A DNA stretch of 5,355 nt from contig JAGQQB010000268.1 of NCBI GenBank assembly GCA_020426425.1, positions 1-5,355 of the forward strand, given 5' to 3'. A program made the translations under genes and the position numbers. Of this stretch, positions 1-5,355 are shown piece by piece. Position 1 is the first letter of the stretch, and every line of letters starts with the position of its first letter. A model generated the notes under the pieces. That model did no database searches. It was not told the DNA's origin and saw nothing but the letters and a program-made list of their open reading frames with translations. The DNA is from Planctomycetaceae bacterium (GTDB lineage Bacteria > Planctomycetota > Planctomycetia > Planctomycetales > Planctomycetaceae).

Positions 1-1024
1 CCAGTTCTTGGCGATTGCGATGTCTGCTGGTTCATCGCTGGGCGAGCTGGCCTGGACTGCATCGGCCACATGAGCCGCGAGGCAATGCGTGATCGTGGTT
101 TGCTTCGCCCGCACGCGGGCCAGCGAGTTCGACGCGTATTGAGCGTAGATCTCGTCCCAACTTAACCAGTCCCTCAGCCATTCATGTTGCGGGTAATTCT
201 GGTACAGGCAGCGGGTAAGAGTGATGCCCGAAACCGATGTAACCTGTGCGGAATCCGTCGTCGCGACGATTTCCTTCGCTCGGCCATCGCCCGAGACACC
301 AGCCATGGCCCCCGAAAATACACAGTTCTGAATTGTGACATTCCGTCCCCGCCAGATGCGTACTCCGCTCCCTAGTCCAAAGCGAAAATCGATGCCTTCG
401 ATTGAGACATTGTCTGCTTCCACCCACAAGTTCGCCGAGCGAAACTCACCCCACTCGCGAGGCTGCGGCACGATCCGATTCCAACGCACAGGTACGGCAT
501 GGTCGACCCAATTCGGAACAAACACTGTCAAGACGCCATCGCTCCAACGGAATGCGGGGTAGGCGCTGGGGCGTTGAGTCAGAGCGTCGAAATGCTCCGA
601 GCGACCAGTAACGCGAAAGCAGGCAGCATCGCCGATAGTGACGTGATGCACCGGCCACGGAACTTTGCGAGAGAAGTAGTTTCCGTCTACTTTCCAGCTG
701 GGGATCATTCAACAGGACGGCAGGAGTATCCCAACTGATGACTACCGCGCCTGGCTCGCTGGCAATGAGTCGTGTCGGCGCATCAGGGGATTTGCCACCG
801 CACGTCAGGTGAATTCTTTCCTGATAGGTGCCCGGGTTGATATGAATCGATCCCCCCGAAGAGACTCGGTGGACGGCCGTCTGAATTGTCCGGACCGGCC
901 AGTTGCTGGTTCCGGGCCAAAGGTCGCAGCCGCGTTGGGATACGTGGACGGTTTGGCGCGTGAGCCAGCCAGCGTGCTGTAGTGCGACAACAACCGCGCA
1001 GGCAAACGCTCCGTAGATCCACAT
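1..1024 (-). pseudogene. Secreted/anchored right-handed beta-helix (pectate-lyase-like) protein, frameshifted, 3' end beyond the window
   Basis: From ATG 1024, 108 codons run in one frame to position 701. The protein then continues in the next frame from 699 to the left edge (233 codons, no stop), giving at least 341 residues. The N-terminus (MWIYGAFACAVVVALQHAGW) is a signal peptide or single anchor. Next comes a typical beta-helix opening: WPVRTIQTAVHRVSSGGSIH, then INPGTYQERIHLTCGG and PTRLIASEPGAVVI. Past the shift, parallel-helix turns appear: LWVEADNVSIEGIDFRFG, VRIWRGRNVTIQNCVFSG, VSGITLTRCLYQNY and TTITHCLAAHVADAV. Such proteins bind or cleave polysaccharides outside the cytoplasm. 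No catalytic set can be assigned. Without the shift, the first frame gives only 192 residues, ending at 446. An in-frame GTG at 1057 overlaps the previous stop as GTGA and would add 11 residues; neither start has a strong ribosome site. A role on the operon's polymer is inferred from position. Confidence 0.82.
700..703 (-). other. Frameshift point in the beta-helix gene (CCCC run on the coding strand)
   Basis: The coding strand reads GAT-CCC-C-AGC-TGG. Dropping one C restores DP-SWKVDGNYF and opens the frame to the window edge. The restored frame has an in-frame TGA at 711-709, so the switch must lie to its left. The original frame stays open to 446 but becomes Arg/Ser/Cys-rich (for example RHYRRCCLLSRYW), which marks it as out of frame soon after 700. 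The simplest reading is one extra C. Confidence 0.85.
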
Positions 1025-1053
1025 GCGCCAGATTGCCTGGAGGGGGCCCGTGG

Positions 1054-2454
1054 TCACGCAGGCACCATCTCTGGTGCTGCCGCTGGTTGCGATCGTCGCT
1101 GTCGGTAGAGTTGCTGCTCCCGCGCGTAAACGCGTGGTAGGCCGAGGACGATCCCCATCATGAGCAGCACCAGGATCGCGCTGCCGGGATCCCCGCTGTA
1201 CTGCTGATGGGAGATTGCAAACGAAGCGCCATTCGCCAACACAATTGCCAGGATCGCAATTTGCAGGAGGGCGATCCGATGCTGCGCCGGAATGATGCGC
1301 ATCGACATCGCAATCGTGCTCGCAGTGAATCCTAGAAAGCACAGGACGAGGACAACTCCTGGCACTCCCAGTTCCTTGAATAGTCGGCTGACGCCATCTT
1401 CCTGCCAAGCTTTGTCGCGTTTGATGTTCGCATACTGTGCGCCCTGCGTGGCCGAACCAATGCCAGACCCTAAGACTCCGGACTGATACAGCGTGACGAC
1501 CACCCCATCCTGCAAGACCGCCCGTGATCGCTCCAAGCTCTCCGTGAACAGGGTCGAGGCATACTGAGTGTATTCATGACTGACAGAAATGTCCTGCCTC
1601 ACAAAGACCGCAATCGCACCGGCGGTGGCCAGCAGCGCGAGCATTGATGCAAGTCGGCCAGCAGCGCGGCTGCCACGCAGCATGCCAATGGCCAAGTAGC
1701 CCGCGACAAACACCAGTGGAATGCCCAACATCTTGCGACGACCTGACAACAGCAGCGACACCAGTCCCCACAGAGCAATTGCCGACCAGCCGACCTTACC
1801 ACCTTCACGTGATTTGAGTGCGAGGCACATCGCGAATACGACCACGTGTGCCGCATGCAATCCCATGATGTCGGGACTGCGATAAATACCGGCAATCAGA
1901 TTCACGGTGAAACCGTGCTGATACCGCAGCCACTCCATATCCATGCCGCCCAGAACACGATGTTCGATGCCCCGATACTCCGCGATTGTGCCAATCAAAG
2001 CGACAGCGTTGATCAGCGTGTAGAACCGCATGATGCGGTACACGTCCTTTTCTGTGATTGGTACCAGAAAGCCCACGGCGATTCCGACGAACGGAGCGAG
2101 GTACGAAACCAGACCGATCAGTGCAAGCTTGTAGCCACCGTTGTACAGGACCAGACTGAGCAGCGTCCCCGGGATCAGCCCCAACACCAGGCATTGCAGC
2201 CCCGTGGCCAGTTTGGGATAGCGTTGGAAAATGCTGCGGAGTTGAGGGCCGTCATGCAACAGGGCTCCCAGGAAGACCCCTCCCCATACCAAGACACCGC
2301 CCACGGTCATCCAAACGGACTGAGAATCAGACAGCTTGCGGATGGGGTCGCGGGCGACATCGACAAACAATGCCAGGTAGATTCCCCACCGCCAATTGGT
2401 GAGCGCCACCAGCGTCAGGCAAGCGATGACTCCAAAATAGACTGTTTCAATCAC
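1054..2454 (-). CDS. Wzy/O-antigen polymerase-ligase-like polytopic membrane protein, 466 residues
   Basis: The protein is very hydrophobic, with about a dozen likely membrane segments (roughly 3-32, 50-67, 84-104, 108-133, 142-160, 198-213, 222-237, 243-260, 268-285, 363-385, 394-415, 424-442). A large non-membrane loop (about 286-362) is broken only by a short hydrophobic patch. This layout matches the O-antigen ligase/Wzy polymerase group, which joins glycan units on the outer face of the inner membrane. Family-style signals are SGRRKMLGIP (237-246), GSGIGSATQG (329-338), a nearby acidic Glu352-Asp353, and KELGVPGVVLVL (360-371), which recall the G-x-G and E-x-G-x-x-G elements that close the loop and start the next helix. 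The basic, Gln/Ala/Pro-rich tail is likely cytosolic. The GTG start is set by AGGAGG five bases upstream. The gene overlaps GT4 by 8 bases and touches or nearly touches the beta-helix gene. A membrane transporter is a less likely alternative. Polymerase and ligase cannot be told apart here. Confidence 0.75.
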   Translation of the reverse strand: MIETVYFGVIACLTLVALTNWRWGIYLALFVDVARDPIRKLSDSQSVWMTVGGVLVWGGVFLGALLHDGPQLRSIFQRYPKLATGLQCLVLGLIPGTLLSLVLYNGGYKLALIGLVSYLAPFVGIAVGFLVPITEKDVYRIMRFYTLINAVALIGTIAEYRGIEHRVLGGMDMEWLRYQHGFTVNLIAGIYRSPDIMGLHAAHVVVFAMCLALKSREGGKVGWSAIALWGLVSLLLSGRRKMLGIPLVFVAGYLAIGMLRGSRAAGRLASMLALLATAGAIAVFVRQDISVSHEYTQYASTLFTESLERSRAVLQDGVVVTLYQSGVLGSGIGSATQGAQYANIKRDKAWQEDGVSRLFKELGVPGVVLVLCFLGFTASTIAMSMRIIPAQHRIALLQIAILAIVLANGASFAISHQQYSGDPGSAILVLLMMGIVLGLPRVYAREQQLYRQRRSQPAAAPEMVPA

Positions 2455-3643
2455 GCGAACCTCCTGACGCTTTCCGTTGCCAACGCAAGAGCGTGGACTC
2501 TACGGCCACTTCAATTCCTTCGGCGGCCTTCAGGGGAGAATAGTCTTGCGTACGCTGAAACGCACGTTCACCCATTTCCCGGAGTTGAGCCGGTTGCCGC
2601 GAAAACATCAGCAACAAGTCTGCCAGCGCTTGTCGATCACCAAACGTGAACGACGCTCCGGTCACCCCTTCCTCGATCAGGTCACGGCGGCAGCCAACCA
2701 ATCGACTCACAATCGCAGGGCGGCGGCAGGCCATGGCTTCATTGACGACCAGACCCCACGTTTCGCCCGCGTCGGATGGCAGTACCAGACAGTCAGTCGC
2801 CTGATACGCCAACGGAATTTCCGACTGGTTGATGAATCCTGCGAAAGAAACGGGCAACTGTTGCTCCCGCGCGTAGGTCTCGCATTCCGCACGCAACACC
2901 CCATCACCCACCATCAAGGCGTGCGCTTTCATCCCAGCGTTCTTTGCAATCAGCATCGACTCCAACAGCATGCGCGGGTGCTTCTTCTCTTCGAACTTGC
3001 CGCTGAATAGAAAACAGACCGCGTCTTGTGGAATCCCCCAGCGGTCACGCGCGGCCCGCCGCGTGTCCTCATCATCGTCGAATCGTGAGAATCGCTCAAG
3101 CTCGATGCAATAGCGACAAGGAAACAGTCTGTCGTCGGGCACTCCATAGCTTTTATAGAAGTTCCGGTTCGCTTCGCCGATGTACAAATACCCGGCATAG
3201 CGTCGCACCAGAAACCGCTGAGCCACTTTCTTCCACCAGGCCCGCGTTCGCAGATGGTTGGCCTCTCCACGCACCAGGCAAGGAATCCGTAGCCGCTTGC
3301 AGGCTTGCAGCGTCTGCAGGCAAGTCTTCACTACCCAACCATTGACAATCACCGCGTCGAACTTCTGTTCCCGCAGATAGTCGGCAACTCGCGGCGTGTC
3401 GCAGCCAGCATAGGTCGTCACGCTCGGTTGGGACGCAACATTATCGAGCACATGATGCCTGTACCCCTCCAGCAGCGGGATATCCCACTCAAACGCGACC
3501 CCAAACCCCGACCCTTGCGACTTCTGATCTGGCAATTGCGCGAACACGACGGTGAGGTCAATGTTCCCCCGCCGCGTCAATTCCCGGAAGACCGGCACCT
3601 GATACTGGATTGGATGACTGGTGACGAATGCGACTCGAGTCAT
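2447..3643 (-). CDS. Family 4 (GT-B fold) glycosyltransferase, 398 residues
   Basis: This is a retaining glycosyltransferase that transfers a sugar from a nucleotide-sugar donor, in the cytosol or at the inner membrane face. The start is ATG 3643, because MTRVAFVTSHPIQYQVPVFREL is the expected first beta strand and loop of a GT-B N-terminal domain. An open extension up to 3748 reads through the acyltransferase tail and has no domain character. The N-terminal Rossmann-like domain covers about 1-180. The C-terminal domain begins near AVCFLFSGKFEEKKHP (208-223), with the donor-phosphate-binding GKFEEKK segment, then LMVGDG (243-248), VSFAGFINQSEIPLAY, and the diagnostic EX7E motif E294...E302 in GETWGLVVNEAM. 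All key residues are present and the length is normal. The ATG overlaps the acyltransferase stop as ATGA, and no Shine-Dalgarno motif is seen, which suggests coupled translation. Its 3' end overlaps the next gene by 8 bases. The sugar transferred is unknown. Confidence 0.93.
   Translation of the reverse strand: MTRVAFVTSHPIQYQVPVFRELTRRGNIDLTVVFAQLPDQKSQGSGFGVAFEWDIPLLEGYRHHVLDNVASQPSVTTYAGCDTPRVADYLREQKFDAVIVNGWVVKTCLQTLQACKRLRIPCLVRGEANHLRTRAWWKKVAQRFLVRRYAGYLYIGEANRNFYKSYGVPDDRLFPCRYCIELERFSRFDDDEDTRRAARDRWGIPQDAVCFLFSGKFEEKKHPRMLLESMLIAKNAGMKAHALMVGDGVLRAECETYAREQQLPVSFAGFINQSEIPLAYQATDCLVLPSDAGETWGLVVNEAMACRRPAIVSRLVGCRRDLIEEGVTGASFTFGDRQALADLLLMFSRQPAQLREMGERAFQRTQDYSPLKAAEGIEVAVESTLLRWQRKASGGSRD
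2460..2465 (-). promoter_or_regulatory. Perfect Shine-Dalgarno AGGAGG for the Wzy-like gene
   Basis: The minus strand reads AGGAGG, five bases (TTCGC), then GTG at 2454-2452. This settles the GTG as the start of the membrane protein despite its 8-base overlap with the end of GT4. It is the strongest ribosome site in the window, so this gene can be started independently of GT4. Confidence 0.85.
3640..3643 (-). other. ATGA stop/start overlap between acyltransferase and GT4
   Basis: TGA of the acyltransferase frame (3642-3640) shares bases with the GT4 start ATG (3643-3641). With no purine-rich site just upstream (the minus strand reads AGAGTCTCCGGT before ATG), GT4 translation probably relies on ribosomes that finish the acyltransferase. 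The internal TGA could therefore reduce GT4 expression unless the second piece is translated by restart. The overlap is seen directly; the coupling is inferred. Confidence 0.7.
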
Positions 3644-4034
3644 ACCGGAGACTCTACGGTCTGGGATGCGGGCGCCACACGCCCTTGGTAGCGGAAGAAC
3701 GACTTCAGCCGCAGGCAGGGAGACTCCAGGAGGGTCCAACTCAGCCATGCAGCAAGCAGTGAACTAACAACGACAAAACTGGCCGCCCCAATCGCTGCCA
3801 GTTCTGGACGGTCACCCCACCGCATGTGATGTGCGGCGAGTGCCATGAACAGGGGATGCAGCACGTACAGCCCATAGCTGTATTTCCCCAGGGAACGGAG
3901 TGTTGACCACCGCAGTCCGGTTCGCAATCGCGACTGACTCTGAGGTGTGATCGCCTCGGCGATCAGCCACAGGAAGATCACGGAGGCTACGCTATGTTTG
4001 ACGATCTGCACCAGATCACTGGCTTTGCCGGACA

Positions 4035-4047
4035 TGGTTCAGAACCA
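4035..4047. repeat. Perfect 6-bp-arm inverted repeat over the internal stop
   Basis: The + strand reads TGGTTC, a single central A, then GAACCA. A one-base centre is too tight for a hairpin with all six pairs, so it is unlikely to act as RNA structure. It matters because the putative nonsense change, C to T at 4039 on the + strand, is exactly the base that makes the palindrome perfect. Confidence 0.75.
4039..4041 (-). other. In-frame TGA interrupting the acyltransferase gene
   Basis: TGA replaces codon 234 counted from GTG 4740. The flanking codons encode AGAWF and TMSGK, and family motifs continue in the same frame on both sides, so this is a point lesion and not a gene boundary. An ATG follows two codons later (4035-4033), but no Shine-Dalgarno motif precedes it. 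The stop sits inside a perfect 13-base inverted repeat, TGGTTC-A-GAACCA, at 4035-4047. Confidence 0.9.
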
Positions 4048-4778
4048 GGCACCAGCGCCGACCAGGCCGATTGGCACAAGCCATCGAATTCGACGCAACA
4101 TTTCGACGTTTAACGATCGCTCCTTAGTACAGGTGGCAAGCCATGCACCAGCCGCGAGTGCGTCCATGCGACACGGCAGCGCATAGAATGCAGACCAGCC
4201 GATCGTCACACTGTACCAGCGCGCGATGGGAGCCAACACGAACAAGGCGAGGCTCACACGACCCACAATGCGTGGTGTCACCATCAGTGCCAGGAGTGGC
4301 CAGAACAAATAAAACTGCTCTTCAACCGCGAGTGACCAGAAGTGTGGCAGTGAGGTCTCCTGGTGAGAGATTGTCGGCGGGATGTTCGCCAGGTAGGACC
4401 ACAACCACGCATCGGACGCTGCAACATCGACCGGCAGCGTCCGGATTTGGGGGACGATCCAGGCCAGTGTCAGCACAACGTAATAGAGCGGAAAGATTCG
4501 CAGAAAGCGGCGGCCCCAAAAGTTTTTCAGCGCTCCTGTGCATCCCCGTTGCCGCAACAGAATGCTGGTGATGAGGTACCCTGACAGCACGAAGAAGAGA
4601 TCGACCCCAGTCTGTCCGAGTCGTGACACCGTAATCACATGCCTGGGCAACGCCTGCGAAATGACCGGCATCGCTTGCACCAAGTGAAACGCAATGACCA
4701 TGGCAATCGCCAACCCGCGAACGCCATCGAGTTCCGGCACTCGATCAAGTACTGCATCCTCGGATGGCTTCTGTTGGC

Positions 4779-5355
4779 TCAGTTCGATTCTCCCGTTGTG
4801 ACTGGCTCAGTCATGGTGAGAAGTTTCGGTCCGGCATGGACGAGCCGCCTGGCCCATGCCATCGCCCGCAGTTCGCCAACGAGCTTCACCGGAATATACC
4901 AAGGATGGGTCGCATGAAATCGAGTGAGCACCTCCCGCAGCATACGGTGCAACGAATAGGTCAAGCACTCGACGCGACCGCCATGCCTCATCGCGTAGTA
5001 ATAGTCACCCACGCCATGTCGCGGATCAGCGGAAGCGCGATGGTCCCCTTTCGAACGTGTCCCGCCGCTGGGGATCCTCAGGTGGTTGATACTGGCCTCT
5101 GGGCAGTAGCAAATGTTGCCACCAGCCTGTCTCCATCGTTTGGAAAATTCGGTTTCAAACCGATACGCGGCACCTACGAAGTTTTCATCAAATCCGCCCA
5201 ACGACAGGGCGAAACTGCGGTTTACAGAGAGGTTGCCCGCCATCACGTTTGCGATGGTGGTTGTCGCAATCGTTGAATGAAACGGAAAGTCGTAATCCTC
5301 ACGAAGCCCCCGCAGGTCCCGTGGAGGTACGATTGCCGCAGGCTCTTGCCAAGGC
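4779..5355 (-). CDS. Family 2 (GT-A fold) glycosyltransferase, C-terminal part, 5' end beyond the window
   Basis: The frame is open to the right edge and 191 residues are visible before a TGA stop at 4781-4779. The visible part is the acceptor-side half of a GT2 sugar transferase, the class that moves a sugar from a nucleotide donor to a lipid-linked or glycan acceptor on the cytosolic face. The support is the block GNLSVNRSFALSLGGFDENF (about 5238-5179), then a FETEFSKRW stretch in the place of the usual acidic ED region, and then ICYCPEASINHLRIPSGG, the typical closing beta strand with a histidine. The donor-binding N-terminal half with its DxD motif lies outside the window. A GTG-ATG pair at 5246-5241 is internal and not the start, since coding sequence continues upstream without a stop. 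The tail (WYIPVKLVGELRAMAWARRL) is basic and amphipathic and could touch the membrane. It is the first visible gene of the operon. The family is confident; the sugar specificity is unknown. Confidence 0.85.
   Translation of the reverse strand, partial: PWQEPAAIVPPRDLRGLREDYDFPFHSTIATTTIANVMAGNLSVNRSFALSLGGFDENFVGAAYRFETEFSKRWRQAGGNICYCPEASINHLRIPSGGTRSKGDHRASADPRHGVGDYYYAMRHGGRVECLTYSLHRMLREVLTRFHATHPWYIPVKLVGELRAMAWARRLVHAGPKLLTMTEPVTTGESN
4789..4794 (-). promoter_or_regulatory. Shine-Dalgarno-like GGGAGA ahead of a CTG in the acyltransferase frame
   Basis: On the minus strand GGGAGA is followed by six bases and then CTG at 4782-4780, in frame with the acyltransferase. The CTG overlaps the upstream glycosyltransferase stop as CTGA. 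The conventional alternative, GTG 4740, has its nearest GAGG about 17 bases away, which is too far. This favours a start at 4782, or a former ATG there. The motif itself lies within the coding sequence of the upstream glycosyltransferase. Confidence 0.45.

Larger units (their letters stand above)
3640..4740 (-). pseudogene. OafA/YrhL-type membrane O-acyltransferase (acyltransferase 3 family) with an in-frame TGA
   Basis: Two pieces lie in the same frame: 233 residues (4740-4039, ending in TGA) and 131 residues (ATG 4035 to TGA 3642-3640). Together they make one protein of about 365 residues, the normal size for this family of multi-pass inner-membrane enzymes that acylate cell-surface sugars. 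The first piece opens with PELDGVRGLAIAMVIAFH, containing the conserved Arg8 and candidate catalytic His19. It then has FFVLSGYLIT (49-58), RRFLRIFPLYY (77-87) and SLAVEEQFYLFWP (136-148). The second piece has GKYSYGLYVLHPLF and the terminal LLESPCLRLKSFF. The break falls in a late hydrophobic segment (AGAWF-stop-TMSGK), where TGG to TGA is the simplest change. The GTG at 4740 has no good ribosome site; a CTG at 4782 does (see findings) and would add 14 residues. The gene may be dead, two fragments may be made, or the TGA may be a sequence error. Confidence 0.85.

Noticed and set aside
700..703. Programmed +1 frameshift at CCC-C
   Set aside because: Proline CCC runs can slip, but there is no adjacent stop or rare-codon pause and no stimulatory Shine-Dalgarno at the right distance. 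An indel is simpler.
1025..1053. Intergenic gap as a terminator or promoter
   Set aside because: The 29-base gap has only a GGGCCC palindrome, with no stem-loop followed by a T run and no credible -35/-10 pair. It may even be coding if GTG 1057 is the start.
1058..1408. Upstream extension of the beta-helix first frame to a start at 1408
   Set aside because: This stretch overlaps the well-supported Wzy-like gene in another frame and reads as Arg/Ala/Pro-rich low-meaning sequence. The signal-like MWIYGAFACAVVVAL segment marks the real N-terminus near 1024-1057.
1846..2649. A 267-codon open frame on the + strand
   Set aside because: It lies antisense to the Wzy-like gene and the end of GT4, is Gln/His/Asp-rich with no domain signals, and spans a well-supported gene junction. 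It is a shadow frame.
3644..3748. 35-residue N-terminal extension of GT4
   Set aside because: It overlaps the conserved acyltransferase C-terminus, and the GT-B fold begins exactly at MTRVAFVTSHP after the ATGA overlap.
4039..4041. TGA read as Trp or selenocysteine
   Set aside because: TGA is the terminal stop of GT2, the acyltransferase, GT4 and the Wzy-like gene, so it is not generally recoded. The family is not known for selenoproteins, and I see no obvious SECIS-like hairpin just downstream.

Overview
This window holds part of a tightly packed surface- or exopolysaccharide biosynthesis operon, read entirely on the minus strand (right to left as numbered). The gene order in the direction of transcription is: the C-terminal part of a family 2 glycosyltransferase (entering from the right edge), an OafA/YrhL-type membrane O-acyltransferase, a complete family 4 glycosyltransferase, a complete multi-pass membrane protein resembling a Wzy/O-antigen polymerase-ligase, and a secreted or membrane-anchored right-handed beta-helix protein that runs off the left edge. 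Nearly every base is coding. Junctions are 4- to 8-base overlaps or gaps under 40 bases, and no internal promoter or terminator is visible. The operon therefore starts beyond the right edge and ends beyond the left edge.

Two of the five genes are not intact as written. The acyltransferase has a single in-frame TGA (4041-4039) after the codon for residue 233; the reading frame continues on the far side with the expected C-terminal family motifs. The beta-helix gene loses its frame at a run of four C (GGGG at 700-703 on the + strand). The N-terminal 108 codons are in one frame, and at least 233 further codons, open to the left edge, are in the next. Either lesion could be real gene decay or a sequence error. 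The other three genes end on ordinary TGA stops, so a recoded TGA is unlikely.

The likely joint function is assembly of a repeat-unit glycan. Cytosolic glycosyltransferases add sugars, the acyltransferase decorates them with acyl groups, the Wzy-like protein polymerises or ligates the units on the far side of the membrane, and the beta-helix protein binds or processes the exported polymer. The polymer and the sugars cannot be told from the sequence.

The organism is a bacterium of moderately high GC (roughly 55-60% in the few lines counted by hand) that uses both ATG and GTG starts. The gene mix and protein style would fit a Planctomycetota-like environmental bacterium, but that is an impression with low confidence, not a result.
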